Below, piece after piece: positions 15,959 through 24,309 of a stretch of 40,130 nucleotides of DNA. Under the pieces are notes generated by a model that was not told the origin of the DNA, ran no database searches, and was given only the letters and a program-made list of their open reading frames with translations. Both the position numbers and the translations under genes were made by a program. Numbering within the stretch: position 1 is the stretch's first letter; every line of letters starts with the position of its first letter. The stretch comes from a virus. The stretch is taken from positions 1 through 40,130 of IMG/VR virus record IMGVR_UViG_3300022542_000812. One strand, given 5' to 3'.

Positions 15959-17691
15959 TTCTTTTCTCCATACAAATCAAACATATACAATTCAATAGAA
16001 TGAATTGCCTTTCTCAAGTCTTCAACGCCATTCTTTTCTTTATGACGCATTAAATATTTCATGCTATGGGTAACAGCAACATCAAGATTATTCTCTCTTG
16101 TGAAAACGCTTAATGGAATTTTTTGATTATAATGTTTTCCACCTACTTGCCTGCTGTACGGGTCAAATGTTGGTATCTTATAAACTTTTATCCCATCAAA
16201 TAGATACTCAACACCATTCATGGAAGCCCATTCAATAGCAAGTTTATAGTCATTGAAAAACCCTTTCCCTAAATCATTAGCGGAAGTATTAAGTAAGCAC
16301 CCCCCTACACTATCAACAATTTCACCTACTATCTTGTCAGTAGAAACCATTGCCCTAACAGAACCATCTATGTGAACATATTCACCAGTACCTTTCGCAT
16401 AATTTTCAATAACCATGTCTTTATCATGAATCTCAATAGCAAAATTATCAGCAATGAATTTTTCATTAACAATAGGGGATACAGGTCTGTAATCCTCTCT
16501 TTTCTTGATTTTGTTCAATCTATCTTTAGCACCTTTGAATGGCTTGCAAATCAAAGAACGTTTCCCCAACGCCCTTGGCCCAATTTCACTTTTGCCAAAC
16601 AATGACATTACAATTTCATCATTTTTATTTAAGAAACTAGATATGTCACTAGATACACATTCCAAGCCATCAAGGGCAACTTCATTTTTCATCTGAAGAC
16701 CACAGAAACGATTATAAGTTATTCTATCATAAAGGTTATTTGCTTTAAAATGTGCACAAACCGCATTTATAGATGAACCACTATCGTTCATTACTACTGT
16801 TGTTTTAATTGAATATTTTCTATATATCATCGCATTCAATTTTATATTAAGAAAGCAACCACCAGAAACTGCTATTCTTGAACCACTTGGTATGATGTCT
16901 TCAATTGAATCTAGCATCAAATTGTTAATAACATAATGAATAGTTCGTATCGCACTCGCATCATTGGTGAAATCTAATAAAGTGCAAAATTTAAGAAAAT
17001 CATGTTCGTTGAATCCATAACCATTGTATTTAGTATAACCTCTTATTTTAGACTTAATTCTTACAACTTGCCTGTGGTCAACTTCCCCTAAAGCCGCATA
17101 TGACATGTAATTCCCTGGTATGTTATATTGACCCCATAATAGGTTATGCAAAGAGTGGCAATTCTTACCTGATATAACATCAGCATTCTTGAATTTCCCA
17201 AAATAATAACCCATTATACTATACACAAGACCTGTCAATTGAAATATTTCTTTTTTGAAAATATATTTACTCTCAAAGTATCTATTTTCATATATTATGG
17301 GAACAACACCCCCATCAAAAACAATAGAATAATCTGTTTCCCCGCTCATGAGATTAGTGCCTGCCATATGAGAATAAACATGACCATAACATACATATGG
17401 TATTTCAACACCATCTATGTTCAAAAACCCTTTCTTTGGGGAACTATCATTTTCACCAATATGATAATAATCAACATCTAAGTTGAATATTTTTTTAACA
17501 GAACCTGATATAATTATTAAGTCAATTTTGCTTACTGGATAATAAAGATACTTTACAAAGAAGTCAATTGATTTTGCCTTAGCATATCGCTCATTATTAT
17601 CTTTTTCCAATTCAACATGCTTAATCAAATGATTATCTTTAAATATAGATACGCTTGCATCATGTGTAAAATTTAATCCTATTATATTCAT
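15955..17691 (-). CDS. Carbamoyltransferase fused to a DUF3310 domain
   Basis: A 578-residue protein from ATG 17691 (TAATG overlap with the methyltransferase stop, GGAGAAAATATA before it; an in-frame ATG at 17727 is less likely). The NodU/CmcH/TobZ carbamoyltransferase family is shown by THDASV (9-14), VSGGCFLNIKLN, GPRALGKRS and KIKKREDYRPVSP (about 367-400). These enzymes make carbamoyl-adenylate and transfer the carbamoyl group to a hydroxyl. Residues of about 513-578 (GGKHYN, then KYLMRHKEKNG.EDLRKAI) match DUF3310, the domain I associate with T7 gp1.7-type nucleotide kinases. The fusion suggests action on a nucleotide. The likely substrate is a hydroxymethyl pyrimidine; this is inference. 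Confidence 0.88.
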   Translation of the reverse strand: MNIIGLNFTHDASVSIFKDNHLIKHVELEKDNNERYAKAKSIDFFVKYLYYPVSKIDLIIISGSVKKIFNLDVDYYHIGENDSSPKKGFLNIDGVEIPYVCYGHVYSHMAGTNLMSGETDYSIVFDGGVVPIIYENRYFESKYIFKKEIFQLTGLVYSIMGYYFGKFKNADVISGKNCHSLHNLLWGQYNIPGNYMSYAALGEVDHRQVVRIKSKIRGYTKYNGYGFNEHDFLKFCTLLDFTNDASAIRTIHYVINNLMLDSIEDIIPSGSRIAVSGGCFLNIKLNAMIYRKYSIKTTVVMNDSGSSINAVCAHFKANNLYDRITYNRFCGLQMKNEVALDGLECVSSDISSFLNKNDEIVMSLFGKSEIGPRALGKRSLICKPFKGAKDRLNKIKKREDYRPVSPIVNEKFIADNFAIEIHDKDMVIENYAKGTGEYVHIDGSVRAMVSTDKIVGEIVDSVGGCLLNTSANDLGKGFFNDYKLAIEWASMNGVEYLFDGIKVYKIPTFDPYSRQVGGKHYNQKIPLSVFTRENNLDVAVTHSMKYLMRHKEKNGVEDLRKAIHSIELYMFDLYGEKK

Positions 17692-18206
17692 TATATTTTC
17701 TCCAATTGAACCAATAATGCCAGACATCTTTCTTCAATGCCAATAATCAAACTCATGTTTATCTTAAATTCCCAGTCAATTCTATTCTTATTATAGTATT
17801 TGGTATTAAAAAGATTTTTAAAAGTATTTTCTGTGAATACATGCTTATGGTCTAAATCACTTCCATACAGATTACTTGTATAATAAGGAACACATATATT
17901 CATTATACCCCCTACTTCTAAAACTCTTTGTGCTTCTTGCAAAAAATAAATTGGTTTTTCTAAGTGTTCTATAAAGTGATAAGCATGTATCACCGCAACT
18001 GATTTATCATCATATGGGATTGCCTCAGCATCAGCATCAGCATCATAATCTGGATAATCTAGTCCTATTGCACCTTCAATTTCATGCTCACCACAACCAA
18101 TGTTTAGTTTTATTGCGTTGCATTCCCAATTTAAACATGTAGGGTCTTTTAATTCACCAACATCTCTTTTCATTCCTAGTTTAAAAAATTGTTCTATATT
18201 TCTCAT
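17691..18206 (-). CDS. SAM-dependent methyltransferase-like protein
   Basis: A 171-residue class I methyltransferase. Motif I is LNIGCGE (34-40), followed by GLDYPDYDADADAEAIPYDD with an acidic ribose-binding region, and AYHFIEHLEKP (motif IV-like). It lacks a large C-terminal target domain, and no DNA-methyltransferase PPY motif was seen, so the substrate is probably small or unknown. Start chosen at 18206 (AAGGAGAAATC before it) rather than 18236. It overlaps by a few bases the upstream 47-aa gene and by TAATG the carbamoyltransferase gene, so it is co-translated with them. Confidence 0.85.
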   Translation of the reverse strand: MRNIEQFFKLGMKRDVGELKDPTCLNWECNAIKLNIGCGEHEIEGAIGLDYPDYDADADAEAIPYDDKSVAVIHAYHFIEHLEKPIYFLQEAQRVLEVGGIMNICVPYYTSNLYGSDLDHKHVFTENTFKNLFNTKYYNKNRIDWEFKINMSLIIGIEERCLALLVQLEKI

Positions 18207-18346
18207 GATTTCTCCTTTTTGTGTTTTGGCCAACAAACATTATTTTCATCAATTAAGTACATTGCGTTAATATCTCTTACATACTTTTGAGATGATATGT
18301 ATCCTTCCTCATGTGCTCTGATTGCGGTTATTGTTCTTTGTTTCAT
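18203..18346 (-). CDS. Small protein between phosphatase and methyltransferase genes
   Basis: A 47-residue protein beginning MKQRTITAIRAHEEGYISS and ending PKHKKEKS. AAAAGGGGAATACT precedes the ATG at 18346, which overlaps the TAA of the phosphatase (TAATG); its own TGA overlaps the ATG of the methyltransferase. The tight coupling on both sides strongly supports translation. No domain recognised; the C-terminus is basic, so nucleic acid binding is possible. Confidence 0.75.
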   Translation of the reverse strand: MKQRTITAIRAHEEGYISSQKYVRDINAMYLIDENNVCWPKHKKEKS

Positions 18347-18798
18347 TAGTATTCCCCTTTTCTTATTTGTAATGCTGTAACACCTTGAGACCTGTACATT
18401 TTAATAATCTTACTTCTATCATCAAATGCAATAACAGGTATTCCTTTCTTGTGCAAATGCCTTATTGATTGAAGATTTTCTAATTTTATCACCTTATCAG
18501 ACCTATTATCAAGATGGTCTCTCATAAAGACCTGATGGCCTTCAATAGGTATGCAATTTTCTTGTAGCCATTTTTGAGTACTTATCCAAAAATTAAAAGG
18601 TCTTGCTGTGCTTATATACATTGCAGTATTTTCATCAGCTTTAATATTGTGAAACAATTGCTTTGCATCATTATAAACAGTATCTCCCATCAATAATGAA
18701 TTATACTTATCATGATTACCTTTTAGTATATGCTTAATTCTGTGTTGAGTATTGCATAAAGTTTCATCAAGGTCAAATATTGCTATTCTAGTTATCAC
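18346..18798 (-). CDS. HAD phosphatase, PNK 3'-phosphatase-like
   Basis: A 150-residue HAD phosphatase with a GTG start (GGAGGACAATGTG), overlapping the ThyX stop. Motif I is FDLDETLCNT with nucleophile D9 and D11, motif II is STARP, and MRDHLDNRSDKVIK is the typical PseT/Pnk phosphatase signature before motif IV (FDDRSK). These domains remove 3' phosphates from nucleic acid ends or act on nucleotides. It is a stand-alone phosphatase without a kinase domain. Inside the ThyX-carbamoyltransferase cluster it may instead act on a nucleotide; the choice between repair and metabolism cannot be made here. Confidence 0.85.
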   Translation of the reverse strand: MITRIAIFDLDETLCNTQHRIKHILKGNHDKYNSLLMGDTVYNDAKQLFHNIKADENTAMYISTARPFNFWISTQKWLQENCIPIEGHQVFMRDHLDNRSDKVIKLENLQSIRHLHKKGIPVIAFDDRSKIIKMYRSQGVTALQIRKGEY

Positions 18799-19535
18799 AT
18801 TGTCCTCCCATCTTTAGCAACAGGATTAGCAACATGATTGCATTCCCCCCATTCATTTGCAATCCTTCGTTTTGTTTCAACTGATGAAACATGAGTATAT
18901 TTCTGAATAGGGCATTCTTTATATCTAGGGAATGCACATGCACCAGTTTGCACACAATTAACTTCTATGAAATCAGCGAAGTAAGGGTGAACAGCAACAA
19001 CTTCTGCTTTCATTGCTTTGAATACAGATTGATATTCCCCCTGTGTTCTTACACATAAGCGGACTAATGCTGTTTGATTCAGTGTTCTTAAATCTGTTCC
19101 TACTATGATATTAGTTTTTACATTAGTTGGCAAAATAGCCCTGCAATCTTGAATATCACATCTTGAATCTTTAGCAATATCAGTATAAACCCTCATTTGG
19201 TCATGTAGCGTTTGATCAACAGGAGTGCAACCTGTTGGAACAAAGCCATTATTACTTGCGTCAATAGTTCTTTGGCTTTCTTGTGCATAAGACTGGGTTC
19301 TAGTCCTAACAAGCTGATGGGTAAATGCTCTTGATACACCTTTTATTTCAAAAGTATATTTTACAAATTCCCAAGATGACTTTATAGTATCTCTCATATA
19401 TGCTAGATGTTCCAGTTTTTCATCTAATGGTGTATCTTTTAACTCTTTAAGTGTTTTTCCACCAATTCTAGTGCTTTTTGTATAAAGCAATAAATCAAGA
19501 GCGTTCTTTTGATAGTCAATCAATTTAACTTCCAT
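18795..19535 (-). CDS. thyX: ThyX-family flavin-dependent thymidylate synthase (variant motif)
   Basis: A 246-residue ThyX-family protein. The signature RHRxxSxNxxSxRY appears as R77-T-R-T-Q-S-Y-A-Q-E-S-Q-R89-T90; the conserved His, Asn and Tyr are replaced by Thr, Ala and Thr. The usual reaction is FAD-dependent transfer of a methylene group from methylene-tetrahydrofolate to dUMP. The Cys-rich tail (VNCVQTGACAFPRYKECPI) is also unusual. It lies between the FAD oxidoreductase and the PNK-like phosphatase, upstream of the carbamoyltransferase, so it may be a variant that hydroxymethylates a pyrimidine nucleotide. Thymidylate synthase remains the default call. AAAAGGAGAATGAT precedes the ATG. 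Confidence 0.85.
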   Translation of the reverse strand: MEVKLIDYQKNALDLLLYTKSTRIGGKTLKELKDTPLDEKLEHLAYMRDTIKSSWEFVKYTFEIKGVSRAFTHQLVRTRTQSYAQESQRTIDASNNGFVPTGCTPVDQTLHDQMRVYTDIAKDSRCDIQDCRAILPTNVKTNIIVGTDLRTLNQTALVRLCVRTQGEYQSVFKAMKAEVVAVHPYFADFIEVNCVQTGACAFPRYKECPIQKYTHVSSVETKRRIANEWGECNHVANPVAKDGRTM

Positions 19536-19586
19536 ATCATTCTCCTTTTGATCTCACTATTTAGGCTAGTGGTAAGCCTTCTGTAA

Positions 19587-20477
19587 TTATAAAAAATATC
19601 CTTTGTTCTCTATCACTTTTTTTATAATCTTTGCGTCTTTCACCACATCATCTAATTGTATATTCCTCCAAGTTGCAAATCTACCTATTGAATATATATT
19701 AAATTCTTTGGTTGCCCATCCAATAAATTCTTTTCTTTCCCTATCATCCAAAGGAACTAACTTTCCATATTTTTGATATGAACTAGAAATAATGGACGAA
19801 ACATCATTTAAATTAAGACCAAATGACCTTAGAACAAAATCAATTACATTCTCACTTTCTTCAACACACTCAATTATGAGAACATCTTTTGTTATTGACG
19901 CTCTGTATAAATTAGTTTGTCTTTTAGTATAATATATAGTCTGATAAACATTGCAATTTTTAATACAGTATGTTGAAACATGTATTTTTTTATATATAAA
20001 TTCTGATTCATTATTATATCCTAGTGTATCCATAAGAATAGGCATTGGCATAGTTGTAATTAGTGGAATGCCTTTATCAAATGTTTTTCTAATTTTAAAA
20101 TCATTATCAAATTTGATGTTTAAATTTTTTGAAAGATATTTTTGTAGATTGAAATCACATATAAATCTTTTCTGTTTAGTTGTATTACTTATAGACCTAG
20201 TTGTTATTCCACCTGTAACTTTTTTACTATATTTATTATTTTGCTTTATGCTATTCACAACTAATTTGTCGTCAATAATATCCTTATAGACAGTTACTAA
20301 TTTAAAATCTTTATTGGTTAAAACACCAACTGAATTGGTTTTAAATCTTAATACTGCATTGTGGTTTTCAGGCATTGTTTTTCTTCTTTCATATACTGTT
20401 ACATCACTATGCTCAAAGACTTTAGCGGTAATAAGACCTGCTAAACCAGCTCCAATTATATCAATTTTTTGTTTCAT
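19587..20477 (-). CDS. FAD-dependent oxidoreductase
   Basis: A 296-residue flavoprotein. The Rossmann motif IIGAGLAGLI (G9-x-G11-x-x-G14) followed by VTVYERR is the classic FAD/NAD(P) binding start of amine-oxidase and UGM-like enzymes. The C-terminal YSIGRFATWRNIQLDDVVKDA is the second FAD-contact segment. The substrate is unknown; it is too short for a monoamine oxidase but long enough for a small oxidoreductase or dehydrogenase. In the same operon as ThyX and carbamoyltransferase it could supply reduced flavin or oxidise a base side chain; this is inference. AAAGGATTTTT precedes the ATG. Confidence 0.85.
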   Translation of the reverse strand: MKQKIDIIGAGLAGLITAKVFEHSDVTVYERRKTMPENHNAVLRFKTNSVGVLTNKDFKLVTVYKDIIDDKLVVNSIKQNNKYSKKVTGGITTRSISNTTKQKRFICDFNLQKYLSKNLNIKFDNDFKIRKTFDKGIPLITTMPMPILMDTLGYNNESEFIYKKIHVSTYCIKNCNVYQTIYYTKRQTNLYRASITKDVLIIECVEESENVIDFVLRSFGLNLNDVSSIISSSYQKYGKLVPLDDRERKEFIGWATKEFNIYSIGRFATWRNIQLDDVVKDAKIIKKVIENKGYFL

Positions 20478-20562
20478 AAAAATCCTTTTAATTTGGAAGG
20501 GCTTCTCACCCTATTGTTAGATTATTTTTGGCAAAATTCCATCTACTAGAAAACCATAGGTA

Positions 20563-20596
20563 CCAATACTTAGTCAATCATAAGTCTAAGTATTGG
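20563..20596 (-). terminator. Hairpin between 193-aa gene and FAD oxidoreductase gene
   Basis: A perfect 11-bp stem (CCAATACTTAG / CTAAGTATTGG, 20563-20573 and 20586-20596) with a 12-nt loop lies just after the stop of the 193-aa gene. No long T run follows on the minus strand, so it may attenuate or protect the mRNA 3' end rather than stop all transcription. This would let the upstream gene be made in excess of the downstream ones. Confidence 0.6.
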
Positions 20597-20604
20597 AACT
20601 GCCT

Positions 20605-21186
20605 TTAACCCATTGCGTTCTTATAAACTGCATTCACAAGTTTCGCAATACCACGATACAATGATGCGTTTTTAACAACATTAGCAGAAACTTCACTACC
20701 TTCAGTACGGTCAGGTTGAGTATTTATATACTCATCAACCTCTTGGTCATCCATATTAGGCTTTGCAGCAAGTGCTTTCTGGAATTTTGCCATAAACCCT
20801 GATTGCCCCTGGCCATTACCACCACGCGGTTTAGTGAAGCACTCAACGCCGTTTGACTTAGCCCATGCACGTACTGAACCTGATGCTGAAGCACTACTTA
20901 CTTTTGCTATTTTAACAATAGCATCAACTGCCAAATTGAAATTACTTTCAAGGGTTAAATCTAAATCTTTACAAGAACTTCCAATGGCGTTTAACTTGTC
21001 AGCACGATTTAGGCGTAATCCACCATCAATCATCAATTTGTTAAAAATTGAATTAACAGTAGAAAACTTTGCACCAGCCTTTAGCAATAGCATTTTGATA
21101 TCATCATCACTTTTTTGATTCTCAACAGCCTTTGTAAACACTTCTACAAATTTTACATCAACTACATCATTTTTTTCATCTTTCAT
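20605..21186 (-). CDS. Unknown protein, abundant early-gene candidate
   Basis: A 193-residue protein that I do not recognise. It is helical with a Gly-rich linker (KPRGGNGQGQSG, about 120-131) between an N-terminal Ala/Lys-rich helical domain with SSASASGSVRAWAKSNG, and an acidic then Ala/Lys C-terminus. No signal or membrane segment. It has its own near-perfect sigma70 promoter (21246-21274) and a strong hairpin after it, so it is probably made at high level. A DNA-binding or recombination-mediator role would fit the neighbours (nuclease, RecA-like, helicase), but no motif proves it. AAGGGGATAAA precedes the ATG. Confidence 0.8.
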   Translation of the reverse strand: MKDEKNDVVDVKFVEVFTKAVENQKSDDDIKMLLLKAGAKFSTVNSIFNKLMIDGGLRLNRADKLNAIGSSCKDLDLTLESNFNLAVDAIVKIAKVSSASASGSVRAWAKSNGVECFTKPRGGNGQGQSGFMAKFQKALAAKPNMDDQEVDEYINTQPDRTEGSEVSANVVKNASLYRGIAKLVNAVYKNAMG

Positions 21187-21245
21187 TTTATCCCCTTTTG
21201 TTATTATTATTATTATTACATAGTATTTTTATTTACTATAATAGT

Positions 21246-21274
21246 ATTATACGCCTAAAATAAGAAAAGTGCAA
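21246..21274 (-). promoter_or_regulatory. Sigma70-like promoter (leftward)
   Basis: Reading leftward: -35 TTGCAC (21269-21274), 17-nt spacer, -10 TATAAT (21246-21251), then about 60 nt of leader with an ATT/AAT triplet run before the ATG at 21186. It is one of the clearest promoters in the window. It shares the GCGTATA context with the promoter at 26086. Confidence 0.75.
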
Positions 21275-21281
21275 GTAATTT

Positions 21282-22826
21282 TTAAAAATTAATTTTTATT
21301 ATCTCTGGATACAATCCATCTTTTTTTATAATTATGCTTTTAGGTATATAAAAAGATTTTGTTTTACTAAGAAATTCATCAACAGTGTTGATAGGATACA
21401 CAACACCTCTTTTCCTTAACCACACAGTTGCCATTCTCTTTGCATATCCTTGATGTTCTACACACACCCATTCTCTAAAACTTAATCCTATTTTCTTTGT
21501 ATTATATGTTACAAGAACTGAATTTATTCTCATTATAGGTGCGTGCCTTGAATATGATACACTTTTAACATCATAACAAATGGGAATACTAGAATTACTT
21601 TTCATTATTGTAGTTCCGCTATTACCTGTGCTTAACTCTGTTTTAAACTGGAATACATGCCCACAAATATCACAAACTTTAACAGATGGGTGAAACATAG
21701 CAGAACACTTAGGGCAAGTCTTAACTATTGGCTCACCCTTGCCACCTTTCTTTGCAACATAAGGAACAATATCATTAATTGGACCAAGTCTCTTTGTATT
21801 ACCTGCAAAATCCATAACAAGGCAATGTTTTTTCCCAGGTGAAACCCTAAGTCCTCTTCCAATAGTCTGAACATGTACAACAGGTGATTTGGTTGGTCTT
21901 AATAATACTATTAAGTCAATTTCAGGGTCATCAAACCCAGTAGTCAAAACATCAACATTTGTTATAGCCTTAATTTTTCCTGTTCTTAGTTCATCAATAA
22001 CTAAATCCCTACCTTTCATTTTTGAATGAACAGCCTTGCAACTAATTCCCATTTCTATAAGCATATCAGAAACATCTTCAGAATGCTTTATGTCTATGCA
22101 AAATAATAACATTTTCTTGTAATCATTTTTAACAGTAAGGATTTCAGTAAGACATTTTTTTGTAATAGATTTTCTGTTAAACTTGCTAGACATTTCGCTC
22201 AAAGAGAAATCACCTGCAACTGTATGTATACCCTTTACATTAAGTTTGCTCTTTGGCTCATAGGCATATATCTTTGATAGGTATCCATCAGACACAAGTT
22301 TGTTAAAATTATCTTTCTGAGTTAAATTATAGCACATATTTTTAAATATCTTATCCTCCCCATATATATATCCTTTACCTAATCTGTATGGGGTTGCAGT
22401 TAATCCAATAACAACACCCTTAAAATCTTCAACCAATTGCCTATACATTCCATCACCACTAAGAGGGATTAAATGAGCCTCATCTACAAGTATATAATCA
22501 TAGTCTGTGAACAAACCTTTGCTGTATATTGATTGCACACCTGCTACTGTTATTTGCTCAACATTCCTATACCCTATGCCAGCGGAATATATACCAAGAA
22601 TGTCAGGGTTCACAAACTGCACAAGTGCCTCAAAATCCTGCTTGATTATTTCTTGCACATGAGAAACAATAAGTATTTTTGTACTACTGTTTTTCAACAA
22701 TAACTCTTTGCAAATTCCACCTAATATAGCAGTTTTTCCTGACCCTGTAGGGCAGGCTATAAGAGTGTTAACCTTTTGGGATAATGCTTTACTTACAGCC
22801 TTTTTTTGATAGTCTCTTAGTATCAT
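21282..22826 (-). CDS. SF2 DEAH-type helicase with zinc ribbon
   Basis: A 514-residue SF2 helicase. Walker A is PTGSGKT (26-32), DEAH is at about 112-117, GLTATPYR (motif III) and QTIGRGLRVSPGK (motif VI) follow. A C-terminal CPKC...CDIC zinc ribbon (about 385-410) is followed by a domain of about 100 residues without a known motif. This type of phage helicase (SSL2/UvsW-like) unwinds DNA during replication, repair or recombination. It belongs to the early operon with nuclease and Sak4-like protein. The AAGGA site is weak; the 5' end overlaps the 66-aa gene. Confidence 0.92.
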   Translation of the reverse strand: MILRDYQKKAVSKALSQKVNTLIACPTGSGKTAILGGICKELLLKNSSTKILIVSHVQEIIKQDFEALVQFVNPDILGIYSAGIGYRNVEQITVAGVQSIYSKGLFTDYDYILVDEAHLIPLSGDGMYRQLVEDFKGVVIGLTATPYRLGKGYIYGEDKIFKNMCYNLTQKDNFNKLVSDGYLSKIYAYEPKSKLNVKGIHTVAGDFSLSEMSSKFNRKSITKKCLTEILTVKNDYKKMLLFCIDIKHSEDVSDMLIEMGISCKAVHSKMKGRDLVIDELRTGKIKAITNVDVLTTGFDDPEIDLIVLLRPTKSPVVHVQTIGRGLRVSPGKKHCLVMDFAGNTKRLGPINDIVPYVAKKGGKGEPIVKTCPKCSAMFHPSVKVCDICGHVFQFKTELSTGNSGTTIMKSNSSIPICYDVKSVSYSRHAPIMRINSVLVTYNTKKIGLSFREWVCVEHQGYAKRMATVWLRKRGVVYPINTVDEFLSKTKSFYIPKSIIIKKDGLYPEIIKINF

Positions 22827-22989
22827 AAAAATTATCCTTGTTGTTATTGCCTTTTGTTATGGTTATTGTATCACCTTTTTTCATGATTTTAAAACTCTTT
22901 TTCACAGCATGCAAAACATCCATTTGCACCTTTATGTCAAATTCTGAATTTACATTTTTTGTTTTTATTGCAACTGACCATCTATACAT
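22789..22989 (-). CDS. Small unknown protein between nuclease and helicase genes
   Basis: A 66-residue protein with charged beta-like segments and a basic C-terminus (DTKRLSKKGCK). It has a strong GGAGGTG site 5 nt before the ATG. Its end overlaps the start of the helicase by about 38 nt in another frame, and its start overlaps the nuclease stop. No known domain. Strong initiation and gene overlap support it as real. Confidence 0.7.
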   Translation of the reverse strand: MYRWSVAIKTKNVNSEFDIKVQMDVLHAVKKSFKIMKKGDTITITKGNNNKDNFYDTKRLSKKGCK

Positions 22990-23803
22990 TTAACACCTCC
23001 AATTCTTTATATTTAGAACACTTAGTGCCATCATAATCAGAATTATCACTGCATAAGTCACAAATAACACCTTCCTCAGAATCACATGTTAATATTCCCA
23101 AACTGCAATTCCTGCAATTCTTAAAGATTTCATCACCACCATGGCATATTTTATAAGCGTCACAAAATTTGCATTCCCACCAAATTGAACTGCCTATTTG
23201 CACAGGTAATGTCTTATTATCAAGAACATCTTGTATAATGTATGGAATATCAGTAACAAAACTTGGCTCAAAAGAATAAATATTATATAGTCTTTCATCA
23301 TTATTTTTATTTGAAATAATGTAAAGACATTTTGTTAGATTCAATTCATACATATATCCTTGAATTTGCATCCAATATGAACTATCAAATGCTTTCACCC
23401 CTATTTTCTTTATTTTTTCAAAACGTGCATGATTAGCAGTTTTCATTTCAAGAAGCATTTCTACTTTGGAATTATACCCAGGTACATTTGAAACCATACC
23501 ATCAATATGACCTTTTAGTTGAGGAAAGCATTTATTCACAACTTCAACTTGTGTATTAAACACATTTACTCCAGCACTTCGCAAATCCGCAATTATGATT
23601 ACTTCCTCAGTTTTCCCCCTGTTAAGTAATCTTTTAACTCTTGGTGTAATTGTTGATTCATAAGTGTGCCTAAGGTCATACCATAATTTTCTATTGCACT
23701 TATGACCTATACCACTATAGCCAACATAATTTCTAAATTCTCTTTTTATCACAATTCCTTCAATAGCATTGTGTATTTCATTATTTTTAATAATTTTTGA
23801 CAT
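22982..23803 (-). CDS. PD-(D/E)XK nuclease, Cas4/RecB-like
   Basis: A 273-residue nuclease. The catalytic set is D101 (GHIDG), E119-x-K121 (LEMK) and Q146/Q148 (MQIQGY), the order expected for RecB/Cas4/YqaJ-like exonucleases. An N-terminal Cys (GHKC) and a C-terminal group of about ten Cys (WECKFCDAYKIC, NCRNCSLGILTC, CDLC, KCSKY) suggest an Fe-S or Zn cluster, as in Cas4-type enzymes. It probably resects ends for recombination with the Sak4-like ATPase and DUF669 protein in the same operon. The binding site is weak. Confidence 0.85.
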   Translation of the reverse strand: MSKIIKNNEIHNAIEGIVIKREFRNYVGYSGIGHKCNRKLWYDLRHTYESTITPRVKRLLNRGKTEEVIIIADLRSAGVNVFNTQVEVVNKCFPQLKGHIDGMVSNVPGYNSKVEMLLEMKTANHARFEKIKKIGVKAFDSSYWMQIQGYMYELNLTKCLYIISNKNNDERLYNIYSFEPSFVTDIPYIIQDVLDNKTLPVQIGSSIWWECKFCDAYKICHGGDEIFKNCRNCSLGILTCDSEEGVICDLCSDNSDYDGTKCSKYKELEVLNV

Positions 23804-23826
23804 ATTTAACCATTTTAAATTAAAGT

Positions 23827-23850
23827 GCCAGTTTTTGATTTACCACTGGC
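23827..23850 (-). promoter_or_regulatory. Short hairpin upstream of nuclease gene
   Basis: GCCAGT/ACTGGC stem of 6 bp (23827-23832 / 23845-23850) in the 63-nt gap between the DUF669 gene and the nuclease gene. No T run, so termination would be weak at best; it may set an expression step between the two genes. Confidence 0.4.
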
Positions 23851-23866
23851 TAGGTATTTTGACTAA

Positions 23867-24307
23867 CTATCCAACATCTTCCCCTTCAAGTGCATCATCA
23901 AATTCAGACTCAGGCATGTATTTTTTAATACAATTTGAATCTGGATAATCTTCACCACCAGAGCAAGTAGCAATTTGTGCACAGAATGGAATACCGTGAA
24001 TTTCATCACTATCTTCAATTTCATCTTCTACCCCAACTGCTTCACAAAGTTGTTTGAACTCCCTTTCCGCGATTGAAACTGCCATTGGATTGGGATTGAC
24101 AAGATTAAGATTTACAAAAATATAAAATCCTAAATCAGCTTCATCAACAGCCCTTGTAACTTTCATGCTCAATGAAAGATATTTTCCTTTTTTGTTTTTT
24201 GTATCTTTCATGCTAGATTTTGTAATTTCTAGCACATATAATCCATCATCAAGCAACATATCACCCTTGATATCATTTGGTTTAAATACATCTGGTAATA
24301 ACGCCAT
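23867..24307 (-). CDS. DUF669 protein, putative single-stranded DNA binding
   Basis: A 146-residue protein of the DUF669 type: an N-terminal beta-domain (LLDDGLYVLEITKS, then KKGKYLSLSMKV, FVNLNLVNPNP), a small helix and an acidic C-terminus (ESEFDDALEGEDVG). In other phages this family lies next to Sak4-type ATPases and acts like a single-stranded DNA binding or mediator protein; the acidic tail resembles the SSB tip that recruits partners. It directly follows the RecA-like gene here. AAGGAGTATAAGT precedes the ATG. Confidence 0.75.
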   Translation of the reverse strand: MALLPDVFKPNDIKGDMLLDDGLYVLEITKSSMKDTKNKKGKYLSLSMKVTRAVDEADLGFYIFVNLNLVNPNPMAVSIAEREFKQLCEAVGVEDEIEDSDEIHGIPFCAQIATCSGGEDYPDSNCIKKYMPESEFDDALEGEDVG

Positions 24308-24309
24308 AC

